A DNA stretch of 64,000 nucleotides, taken from the NCBI GenBank assembly GCA_024345305.1, contig BRON01000016.1, positions 434,001 through 498,000 of the forward strand, written 5' to 3'. Position 1 is the stretch's first letter; each line of letters opens with the position of its first letter. A model generated the notes under the pieces. That model saw only the letters and a list, made by a program, of their open reading frames with translations, was not told the origin of the DNA and did not search any database. Shown piece by piece: positions 44,000 to 54,380 of the stretch. The translations under genes and the position numbers were made by a program. The DNA is from Mrakia gelida (Eukaryota > Basidiomycota > Tremellomycetes > Cystofilobasidiales > Mrakiaceae).

Positions 44000-44125
44000 T
44001 TAGGCAATGATGCACATAAGAGCGTTAGCTCCAGTCGACCTCTTGGCCTCCTCGACGGGGGACTGGGTGGACTCGACGGCGGCAGTGGCGACGAAAGAAG
44101 AGAAGATGGCAGTGAAGGCGTCCAT
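44000..44125 (-). CDS. Lipopeptide mating pheromone precursor, class A
   Basis: The 41-residue precursor is the same at protein level as the copy at 36006-36131: it begins MDAFTAIFSSFVATAAVEST and ends KRSTGANALMCIIA, with CaaX box CIIA. The minus-strand TATAAAA box is at 44239-44233, about 108 bases upstream of the ATG. The stop is followed by an intron in the 3' untranslated region and the shared 3' block. It is divergent from the class C copy at 44675. Confidence 0.92.
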   Translation of the reverse strand: MDAFTAIFSSFVATAAVESTQSPVEEAKRSTGANALMCIIA

Positions 44126-44674
44126 GTTGAGAGCGAAGTAGAGTTTGGGTTGGGTGGGTGAAGAAGAGGAGTGGAGTGAGGAGTTGAAAGTAGTGGTTGG
44201 AGGAAAGGAGAGGAAGGAGCGGGAGGGAGAGGTTTTATACGATTTTTGGGCGAGGTTGTTCGAAGCCGAAACAGGCAGGAGCTGGTAGAGCGTCGGCGAA
44301 CAAAAGGAGGCTGAGAAAGGGGAAGTAATCAAGAGGAAACAGGCTTCGGATGAAAGGGAGAGAAATCGAACGACTGGTGGGGAGTGATCGACCCCTGACG
44401 AGCGTGTTTCATCGCGTCCTCCCTTTGTTCTTTCCTTCGATTCGGTGGGTTCTTGCGTTTTGGAAGACCTGCTTCGATTTTGGACGCCTCCGTTCTTTTT
44501 TCCTCCCCTTCTCCTGACCGTTTCATCCTTGTTCTGTCTCTCGAACAACGCCAGCATCCAAACCTATAAAACCTCGACGTCCCTCCCTCCTCGTTCTTAT
44601 CCCCAAACCACTACCTCACTCTACTACTCTCCTCTCTTCACTCTTTCCCTTCCAAACCAACCCAAATTTTCAAC
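44126..44674. promoter_or_regulatory. Divergent pheromone promoter 3
   Basis: A reversed ACAAAGGGA element lies at 44420-44428. A partial copy of the 13-base motif (CCCC, then an 8-base gap, then GTGTTTC at 44404-44410) sits about midway. TATAAAA boxes face outward at 44233-44239 (minus) and 44575-44581 (plus). Confidence 0.75.
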
Positions 44675-44797
44675 ATGGACGCCTTCACCGCTATCTTCAC
44701 TCCTTTCGTCGCCTCCGCCGCTGAGACCACCACCGCTCCCGTTGAGGAGGCGAGGGCTTCCACTGGACCTACCTTCGCTTTCTGCACCATTGCCTAA
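44675..44797 (+). CDS. Lipopeptide mating pheromone precursor, class C
   Basis: The precursor has 40 residues, one fewer than the others. The N-terminus MDAFTAIFTPFVASAAETTT matches class B. The middle VEEARASTG resembles class A, and the end PTFAFCTIA is unique, with CaaX box CTIA. The predicted mature peptide therefore differs from both other classes. The TATA box is 100 bases upstream. An intron runs 44809-44898 after the stop, followed by the shared 3' block. Its mosaic structure suggests recombination between A and B copies followed by divergence. Confidence 0.9.
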   Translation: MDAFTAIFTPFVASAAETTTAPVEEARASTGPTFAFCTIA

Positions 44798-44935
44798 ATC
44801 GAGTCTTTGTGAGTTTTATCTTCATCCCTCTGGCTTCATATCTTCTCTTCACTCTGCTCGAATGCTGACCTCGACCTCGTCCTTTCCCTCTCCCTCAGAC
44901 GATTCTTGGGCCGGAGCTTTTCTTGGGAGTCGCAG

Positions 44936-44969
44936 CCTGCTGGAGTCAGGATATTTATGTTTTAACGAC
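44936..44969 (+). promoter_or_regulatory. Conserved pheromone-gene 3' block, copy 7
   Basis: It reads CCTGCTGGAGTCAGG then ATATTTATGTTTTAACGA after the 3' untranslated intron of the class C gene. Confidence 0.8.
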
Positions 44970-45770
44970 CCCTATTGTCTCTTCTCGTGTTGACATCCAA
45001 GAAAGTCTCGCCAAGTCGTGAGCATCTCAATCGAAGAAAGCGAACTCGTCCCTACGACGCTCGCCCGATGAGCTCTCTGAACGCTCGACCTCCGATCAAC
45101 CCACGGCTCGTCGAAACGAGCCTTGCGTTCATTCCCGAACCTAGACAGCCAAGAGACGAAGATAATGTGGAATCGAGTAAAGGAGATCATGAGTTAAGAG
45201 AAGAGAAAACGAGAAAGAGATCGAAGACGCGTCGTACGAGAAGAAAGTCAAGGAAGTGCGCGGAGTGTGAGCGAGCTGCTGCTTTCCCTCGCCTGAAAGC
45301 CAGCGCAGAAACGTAAGGGAGTCGTGGATGCTATGGAGGAGAAGGACCAAGAGAGAGAACGAGGAGATATACACGAGAAGAGAAGAGCAAGCGAGGCGAA
45401 ACGAGGAGGGAGAGAAAGTAAGCACAACAATCAAGGGGACGAAGAGCGACGAACGAAAAAAAAATGGGTACGGTAGATCTGAAGAGTAAGAACGGTGTTG
45501 GGCATATGCGACGAGTGGACGGTGGATCGAAGAAGAGAGAGGGAAGGGTGGTGAGAGATCCAGATCGAAGACGTGACGCGACGGCGACGATGACGACGAC
45601 GACGACGAGGAGGAGGAGGTTTGGAGGGACTAGACGAAGAGAAAGGGGTGGGAATGGTTTGATGATGAGGATGGACGAGGTCCGAGGGGAGGAGGGAGAC
45701 GTTGATGCAAGAAGGGAGGAGGTGGATCCGACGCGACGACGATCCGATGAAGCGGTTTCCTCGAGTCCTC
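44970..45770. other. Intergenic after pheromone pair 3
   Basis: About 800 bases without a recognisable gene. A short GAC/GAT-rich simple repeat (about 45588-45620) is the only visible structure. Confidence 0.4.
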
Positions 45771-47234
45771 CTACGAGTCTTGTTGACCGGCAACGACGAA
45801 CCTCAGGAACGGCTGTAGATCCCCGTCGTAATTGTCGACGAGAGTATGGGCTGCCTTGACAACAGCCTCGTCCATGACGATGACCGTGACGGAGGTGATC
45901 AGGGGGAGGAAGAGCGTGCGATCTCGTTTGCTGAGGAGGTCTAGGAAGGGGCCCCATCCGAACGAAGGAAGTCTTGTGAACTGAGAAACGTCCCAGACGA
46001 GAGAGATGTTCGCCGAAGCGATGGGCAGGGAACCTCCAAGTCCCAGGAAGAAAACGCCGTCCATCTCCTCGAAGAGGGGGTCGTCGTCCTCCTCGCAGAT
46101 CAGGTCCAGACGTTCGAGGCGAAGGGAGCGAAGGCGCGTCCACCCCGAAACTGCTAAAGCTGATTCCAAAGAGATCTGGTACGTGGGGTAGGGGGATGCG
46201 ACCACGGTCTTGCCGATCCGAACGATGAGTTCCGTTGGGTCGAAGTGAGAGAGGAGGGGAGGGGAGAGATCGAAGACGATGAGGCTCGGAGCTTCATCCT
46301 CGTCGAACTCGTAGTCGTCGTCGCAGGGCGCGATGTCCATAATGATGATGAGGCGGTCGAGCTTGAGCGAGCCGTCCAGGCGGTCTTGGGGAGAGGTGGC
46401 GAGTCGAGGGAGGAAGTAGAGCGAGGAGGACGTGAGCTCGAGGGTTCGGATGTTGTTGAGGGAGAGGCTGGGAGCCAAACGAAAAGAGGAGGGAGGTAGC
46501 TGAAACGCAAAGGTACGCAGCGATAATGAGTCAGCTACAATGCAAGGAGAGATCCGGGTGGGGTGGGGAGGTCACTCACTCGCGAGGGGAAGAGGAGGCC
46601 GAGGGTCTTGAAGGAGTTGACCAGGACTGAACGGTGAAGCTCGGGAGCGAAGAGCTGGAGACAGGCAAAGCTAGTTCGACATGCCCTAGCAAGGGTCTCT
46701 CGACCTCCGAAGGGGATGATGTATTCGAAGATCTCGAGAGGGAAGGAGGAAAGGAAAGGAGCGAAGCCTTTGTAGCGCTTGACTTGGTTCTTGATCCTGA
46801 AGTTCGGTAAGTTCGAGCCAGGACGGGAGAGCCTGGGGATCTGATCACGCAGGAGGTAAGAGAGATCAGTCCAAGAGCCCTTTCGTCCGTCGTAGAGAGA
46901 ACGAGTGAAGAGCAAAGGACGGAGGGAAGGAGACGAAACGACTCACCTTCATCCATCTCCACTCCTTGCCGAGCTCGAGAGCGCTCTTCGACTGGGACTT
47001 GACTCTCTCCATCGCGACCTCGTCCGTTCTTTCTATCCAGAAGCCCTCAGGCTGAAGAGGACTCTGCTGAAGATTGATCGTTTGAAGGAGGGAGGAAGCG
47101 ATTCGAAGGAGGGACTCTTCGTTGGAGGAGACCGCTTTGAGAGAGAACGAGAGGTCTGCGTTCTTGGCTTCGAGAGCGACGATCTTCTGCTGAAGTTCCT
47201 CGTTGGATGGAGAGGTAGAAGAAGAGGGTTCCAT
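45771..47234 (-). CDS. F-box-like protein, otherwise unrecognised
   Basis: The start MEPSSSTSPSNEELQQKIVA at 47234 begins a short coiled coil (ELQQKIVALEAKNADLSFSL). Across two introns an F-box-like segment follows (FLSSFPLEIFEYIIPF, then ARACRTSFACLQLFAPELH). The rest looks like an irregular leucine-rich repeat region (NNIRTLELTSSSLYFLPRL, WTRLRSLRLERLDLICEE, LITSVTVIVMDEAVVKAAH) ending FLRFVVAGQQDS. TAG is at 45773-45771. Basidiomycetes have many such F-box/LRR-like proteins, which may recruit substrates to SCF ligases. The F-box match is by eye. It is divergent from APC1 (351 bases). Confidence 0.7.
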
Positions 47235-47585
47235 GGCGAGAAGAAGGAAGGGAAGGAAAGGGAAGGGGAGAGTGGACGTCGAAGGAAAGGAAGGTGTTGA
47301 GCTCGTCGAGTTTGGGGAAGGCGGCTTGACTACGCGTTATTTCGTTTGGCAGCAAATTTCACAGACTTGTTTCGTGGCGAGCGTTTTTGAACATGGCCTC
47401 TGGGCTCACTGACGGTCTCAAAAATATGAGTGAGCCAAAATCTAAAGCTGCAGGAGGGCTGGAAACAGGAGGGGAGGGAAGCTCACGTCCCTTCCTTCCT
47501 CCCTTCCCCTTCAAACCATCACAGTCTCGTTCCGAGCCCTTTCCCCTTCGCATCCTCTCCCCTTCTTCTCTGGAAGGAAGGTCGG
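47235..47585. promoter_or_regulatory. Divergent intergenic region F-box-like / APC1
   Basis: These 351 bases hold both promoters. No clear TATA box or known operator was seen. Confidence 0.4.
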
Positions 47586-50500
47586 ATGTCGCTCGTTCCA
47601 GCCATCAACTTGGGAACTCCCCTTTCGGTAGGAGAGCTCCATCAACAACGCGAGAGCTCAACCTCCCTGCCTCCTCCATCTTCGACGCTCCTCTCCTCCT
47701 CCGCCTCCTCTTCAGCATCGGCTCCTCCCTCCAACCTCCTCGCCAACCTTCGAAGGATCTTCGCAACAGACAGCACATCGTATCCAGCATCCAATCTATC
47801 CTCCTCAACCTCGTCCCCGCTCCCTCAACCTCCGTCGTCGGTCTTGGAAGGGAAGGAAGAGCTCACCTGGTCTGGGAAGAGAGTCGTTTGGAGCGACGGA
47901 GTAGAGCTCGTACGAAGCTTCTCCTTCGAAGGGAGAGGAGAGGTCCTCCAGGCTTTCTTCGCATGGTTCGACATCGGGAGAGGAGGAAGTCAGGATCGTC
48001 CATCGTCGTCTCAACAAGAAGGATCAGCACCTCCCTCCTCCTCCGCGAACGGAACCTCCCACCATCAATCCCTCTCTCGCTCAGGCCCCAGCACCTTCTC
48101 CTCAGCATCCTCTTCCTCCTACTCCGCCTCGACAGCACCCAAAATCTCCAAAGCCAGAGCCGTCTGCTTCGTCTTCCTGGACCAGCTCGAGATCCACTTC
48201 GCGTCAGGAGATCGTCACGTCGTCCACCTCCCCTTCCCCTTCGGACGAGCCTGGCCACTCGATCTTGGGGTCCTCATGCAGTCCTCAGCTTCTCAATCGA
48301 CGAGCATCGATGCTCTCGGATACCCCAGTCAGCAGACCTCCCTCTTCAGTCTCACGGATCTCTTTGGAGAACCGAGACCCGTCGTCGTTCTTCCTCCATC
48401 GCCGTCGGTCGTCGCCCCTCAAGAGGTCCAAGGAGTAGGAGTTGACTCGTTAGTCCTCGGAGCAGAGATCCTCTTCGTATCATCCCGCTCAAGTCCTCTC
48501 CCCATCGTCGTCGCGAGGTCCCCATCGTCCGGAGACGTCTTCTTCCTTCGATACGGACTTTCCAACCCATCCTCCTCCTCTCTCAGCTTCCCCCCTCTCC
48601 CCTCTCCCATAAAACCCTCGCCTCCACTCAATTCCCAACCCTCCCTCCCTCCAACGTCTAGGCCCAAACCTCGACCGTCTCTCACCCAAGCTCGTCGACG
48701 ACACTCCTCCCTCGGTCCCTCCGAATCCTTCGCCAACGGAACTTCCATCCTTCCTCCTTCACGAACTCCAATCAGCGGAACCTCCAAATCAGCACCAGAG
48801 CAGGACCCCATGTTTGCGAACATGACCCGAGGAGCGCTGCCGCCGTCGTTGGATCCCAGCGGTCTGCAGGACAGGAGGTTGAGTCTTGGGAGGCACGATT
48901 TGAACAAGAGCATGGATCGGATGGTGTTGAACGGAGAGGAGGACGAGTTTGGATTGAGGAGAGGGCCGCTGGTGGATGGGGAGGAGGAGCTTCTGGGGAG
49001 CTCGCTGGAGCTCATCTTGGTGGACGTTTGCAGATCCGGGGAGAGGTGAGTCGAGCCATCTTATCTTTTCGACGCGTCGTCCGAGGTCTCCTTCCTGACC
49101 CTCTCATTTCTCGTTCAGATCCGTTCTTGAGGCTTCAGCAGCAACCACCAGCGACCAAGCCATGCATATCTCACTTCTCGACAAGTCCAGTCATCTTCTC
49201 TCGACCTACCTCGTCTCAACCAACTCGAATCATCCCTCGACCCTCGGCGTCGCCCTCGTCAGAACCCAGCCATGCGTCTCCATCGCATCAAACCCAACTC
49301 AGCTCAACTTCGAGCCCCTCATTCTCAACGGGAACGGTCAGCTCCTCCTCGCTTCACCGGGTCCCTGCTCAAATACGCTCGTCGACGTCCCTTCGCCTCC
49401 CTCCCCCGTCGACCACGACTTCGGTCCTCCGCTTCAGGTTCTGCAACTCGACACAGGGGTCTCCTCATCCTTCCATTCTTCCCTCAACGTCATCGCCAGC
49501 TTACGGACCTCAGCTTCATCGACGACCACCATCAAGTTTGGAGACGGTTCGTCGAACGCGATCAAGATCTCGTCGGGACCGACAGAACTCGTCGCCAGAT
49601 GTCTTCAGGCTCTCGATTTCGCTCTCGACGCTTCGCTGGCATCAGAGTTGAGGTCGAAGCTGGCAAGGAGAGGAGGAGGGATATCGACGGAATGGGAACC
49701 TTTCGTCGAACAGCTCTTGACGATCGTCGGACTGGGTTCTTCCTCGAACACTCCTTCCTCGATCGGACTTCGACCATGGGATCGACTTCGCCGGAGCTCC
49801 CAGCAGTCTCGGGACCCAGCTCTCCTCGCTCTCCAGTCTCCCATCTCTCCCTCGGAACCATCCCGGCCCTCGAATGTCGTCCTACCTCCTCCAGATCTCC
49901 CTCGCCTCGCCGCCGTCGCTCGGTCACTTCACCTGCTCGCGGAGGACTGCAAGCTCAGCCTCGTCAGGCTCGTCGACCTCGATCGACTCGCTCCTCTCAT
50001 CGCTCGGTTGGCTTCGGCTCTAGGAAGGGAGGACTGGGTCGACTACTGGTTCAGGATGGTGCCGTTTCAGGTTGGGAAAGACTGGCTGGGACGTGAGTCG
50101 ACTCTCCTTCGGGCGACTCGGACGTGTGCCCTCTTCAGAAAGCTGACCTTCCGACGTCTTTTTCTATCTAGCTAACCACTCCACACCCTCGGAACTCCTC
50201 CCATCTCCTCCCGACATCTACACCCACCTCTCCTCGATCCTTCATCGTCGTCCGATCATCCAGCAATGGATCACCCTCTCGGACCTCTCTCCTCCTCGTC
50301 CGATCACCTCACCACCAAGGAAGGATCCATGTAGCCTCACGAAGGGACTCCTCGCAATTTACTCAGAGCTCGGGAAACCCTCGTCGTCGTCGGAGCCGTC
50401 GAAGCAAGCAGCCGAGGCCGTTCTCTGCATCGTCTCGCATGGAATCACTATCGACAAGCTCCTTCAACTTCCATTCGGAGTCTCGCTTCCCCTTCACGAG

Positions 50501-53500
50501 GTCATTCGAGCTTGTCAGGCTTCTCCTCCGTCGGACTGGCCACTCGCGGCGTACGAGCTCGTTCAGAGGTCGGACATGGGCAGAAGGTTGGGTGTGGATC
50601 GGAAGGTGGTCGCGAAGACGTTGGACGTGAGTTGCTCTGCCCCTCTTCAGACGTGTCTTTCTTCGCTGACTTTCATTCATCTTCATATCTCTTATAGTTC
50701 TCGTCGCAGGAGGTCCCATCGATCGCTTCGTTGACTTCGACAGCTCTCGACGCTCGTTCGAAACGGGTCCCCTCGTCCAAGCCAGCGACGACCTCGAAGG
50801 CAGCTTCCTCGAGCGAGCAGACCCTTCGCTTCGGATCGGATCGAAGGATGGAGGAGGTCGATAGAATGCTTTCGACGTCTCGAACAGTCACCCTCACTCT
50901 ACCACCCAAGCAGAATCAGTCGTTCGTCCCCTCTTGCTCTTCCTCTCATCCCCTTCGCGCCGCTGATCGGTTCTTCCTTTACTCGCACTCCAGGGACCAA
51001 GAGATCGCAGCCGCTCAGAAGACAGCAGCTCTCACCCTCGCTCAGCGAACCTCAGCCATCTCGGTCGGTCAAGGAGTCTTCGCGTTCGGGAGCTGCTCAG
51101 CAACCCTCACCCGATCCTGGCCCATCCCTCCCGTCGACTTCTCCGTTCGGATCCTCCCCCAGAACATCGTCCTCTCGGTCGACACTCCCACACTCGGTCT
51201 CGAAGCTCGAGAGTGGTCCAACTTCCACAACGGAGTAGCAGCAGGACTCCAGATCTCTCCCGAATCGCCAGCCGTCGACAGCTCGTGGGTCGTCTTCAAT
51301 CGTCCAGCGGAGCAAGGCTCGACGCACGCAGGATTCCTCCTCGGACTCGGTCTCACAGGTCACCTTCGAGGAATGATGCCATGGCACGCTTTCCCTTACC
51401 TCGACTCGAGACACGACTTCACCTCCATCGGACTCCTCCTCGGACTCGCTTCGTCCTACGCCGGAACTCAAGATACGCTCCTCACCAAGATCCTCTCCCT
51501 CCACGTCCACGCCCTCCTCCCTCACGGATCCAGAGAGCTCAACGCCTCCCCTCTCACCCAGGCAGCAGCTCTCCTCGGAATCGGAATCCTCTACACTGGA
51601 TCGAGGAATCGGAAGATGGCGGAGATCGCGCTCAGCGAGATCAATCGTTCGTCGGGCGTCCCTCCTCACGACCCGCTCAACGACTACCGCGAAGCGTACG
51701 CCTTCTCAGCAGCGATGTCCTTCGGGATGGTCATGGTCGGACGAGGAGGGAAGGATCGAAGCCCTCGAGACCTCGAGATGGTCGCTCAACTGAGGAAGGG
51801 CATCTTCGGATCGAGTTCAGGAACCGAGCAGCAGTCGACCTCAAATCATCGAGGAGGAGCAGAGACCATCGTCGACGTCAACATCACCGGACCAGGAGCG
51901 ACGGCAGCGCTGGGACTCATGTACCTTCGCTCGGACAGGCAGGACATGGCGGAAATCCTCGACCTTCCAAGGTCTCGATTCGATCTCGATCTCGTCAGAC
52001 CGGATCTCCTCCTCGTTCGCACCCTCTCGAGAAGTCTCATCCTCTGGAGCAGCATCTCAGCTTCGCAGGAGTGGGTGGAGTCGAACGTGCCGTCGTTCAT
52101 TCGGTCGTCAATGAGGAAGAGGAAGAGAGACGGAGCCGCTCAAGGCCACGGCGTCGAGACCGCTTACTTCAACATCGTCGCTGGAGCATGCTTCGCCATC
52201 GGACTCAAGTACGCTGGAACGGCTCGCTCGGCAGTCCACTCTCTCCTCCTTCACTACTACGACGTCTTCTGGAAGGCTTCGAACGACAATCGTGAGTTTC
52301 CTCCTTCTGCCTTGCTCTCGACGCGTCTTTATAGCTTTCGAATGCGTTTGTCCGACTTGACTTTCGCTTCTACTCCCACAGCTACCTCCTTCGAACATCG
52401 GATCCGCCTCAGTACGGCTCGAGCCTGCCTCAGCGTCGTCGCCATCTCGCTCGCCGTCGTCATGTCTGGAACCGGAGAGCTCAGCGTCCTCTCGCGTCTT
52501 CGTCTCGCTCACGGTCAACAGGACAAGGGAGTCAGCTACGGGTCTCACATGGCCATCCACATGGCTCTCGGGATCCTCTTCTTAGGAGGAGGAAGGTACA
52601 CTCTCGGAACGTCGGACGCTGCCATCGCCGCTCTCGTTTGCGCGTTCTTCCCTCGGTTCAACCAACCCCAAGCAGACAACCGATCCTACCCTCAAGCCTA
52701 CCGTCACCTTTGGGCCCTCGCCGTGGAGCCTCGATGCTTTGTCGCTCAGGACGTCGATACGGGAGAGTCGGTCTACCTGCCCATCAAAGTCAAGCTCGAG
52801 GAAGACGGAGTCGTCGGATCCCATCACCTCATCTCTCCCACCCTCCTTCCTCCCGTCGAACGACTCGTCTCGGTCAAGATCGACAGTCCTCGATACTGGC
52901 CCATCGACCTCGATCCCGTCGGAAGCGTCCAAGACCGAGTCGTCCTCACCCAGAACCACCCAGTCTTCGTCAAACGTCGATCAGGATTCCTCAGCTACGC
53001 CGCCGACCCCAAGGGAAATCGAAGCATCTTCGTCCAAGCAGGACTCATCGGAGCCGCTCCGGACCTAGGAACGATGGCCGTCTCTCGAGGATCGTCAGCA
53101 GTCGGACTGGAAGCCGTTCGAGACCTCGTCCCCTCCCTCACGCCGGATCCCTTCCTCGTCGCCTTCTTCCGTCGACTCTGCACCGGAACGAGCACTCCAT
53201 CCCCTCCCTCGTCGATGTCAGACTTCGCAGGAGCAGCCTTCCTCGAATGCCTCATCAATGATCAACCTCAAATCCTACGACTCTACCTCCAAATCCATCA
53301 ACTTCGGTTCGCTCGATCCTCCACTCCGTTCCTCCCCATCCTCGTCCGGAACCTCCAGATGGCTCAAAACGTCCCCTCCTCGGTCGACTCCCTCCTCCCT
53401 CTCCACCTTCGACCCTCCTCCCTCCCACCTCCAATCGTTCGATCCTCCCTCCTTCGTCAAGTCGAGTCCTCCCTCTCCAACCTCGTCAACGGAGTCCGAA

Positions 53501-53835
53501 CGGACGCGTCGTTCCAGGACTTCCTTCCTCGCTACGCCCACTCGGAAGTCATTCGAGAGACCTCGGAGAAGGAAAGGCAGGATCTGGCTCTCTACCTCGT
53601 CGCTGGAGGAGTCCCACCTCGAACGGTGCTCGCGACTCTTCGCCATCTCGTCGTTGAAGCGCGTCGGCAGTCAGATCATCTCTCGTCGGAGGTCGGAGGA
53701 GCGAGTCCAGAGGAAGCTTTCGATTTGGAGAGAGGGATGAAGATAGTTCTGGCAGCTACGGCGAGGAGGGTGGGAGGAGAGGATGTTCAAGGGTGGGAGG
53801 ATCGGTCAGTGGAGGAGATCTTGAGCTGTTGGTGA
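47586..53835 (+). CDS. APC1: Anaphase-promoting complex subunit 1
   Basis: APC1 is the largest scaffold of the APC/C ubiquitin ligase that drives anaphase. I place the start at ATG 47586 (MSLVPAINLGTPLSVGELHQ); in-frame codons further upstream are not ATG. The N-terminal half forms a propeller-like domain (VVWSDGVELVRSFSFEG; AVCFVFLDQLEIHFASGDRH) with Ser-rich insertions. The C-terminal half has the proteasome/cyclosome repeats (STHAGFLLGLGLTGHLRGMM; FTSIGLLLGLASSYAGTQD; LTQAAALLGIGILYTGSRNR; AYFNIVAGACFAIGLKYAGT; MALGILFLGGGRYTLG). It ends VEEILSCW with TGA at 53833-53835. Few introns for its size (about six, near 49046, 50092, 50625, 50922, 52290). Confidence 0.91.
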
Positions 53836-54380
53836 GCGTCGCGTCGCTAGTCTTTCGGTTTGGTTCGTGTTTAGGTTTCGAGGGAATGTTATGCTCGAGG
53901 GAACTAAACTACGAAAGGGTAACGAAGGAAAGAAGGAAACAAGGTAAACGAAGTTGAAAGCTAGGTGGGTACGTAGGGACAGTGACCGAGGGCGAGGGAA
54001 TCAAGAAGGGCGAAGGGAACGTCGAGAGATGCAAGGGAGGGAGGGGTACTGGTAAAGGGGAAGTGTAAGAGACACGAGGATGGGGTGGTGGTGTAGATGT
54101 ATGACGTTCGAGAAGCATGTGCGAGAGAAGGAAGAGAAGAAAAGAGAGTGACCATGCGAGAAACGAGAGAACTAAGCAAAAGGAACGAACGGGAAAGCAA
54201 AACGAGAGCAAGGGGAAACGAGAAGTCGTGAAGGAGCGTATTAAATCCGAGAGTACGTAGATCCGGATGTGTGGGTCGTGAGGTGGTCGAGAGACGTTTT
54301 GGCGATGTGGTTGTATTTATGGGGGGGGAAGTGGGAGAGAGGAAGGAGACGCGGAAGGGGAGGGAGGGAGGAGACGCGTT
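53836..54380. other. Convergent intergenic region APC1 / AGC kinase
   Basis: 3' flanks of converging genes; purine-rich on the plus strand. No other feature was seen. Confidence 0.4.

Noticed and set aside
45588..45620. GAC/GAT-rich run after pheromone pair 3 as a coding acidic repeat.
   Set aside because: It lies outside any supported exon and looks like a short simple repeat.
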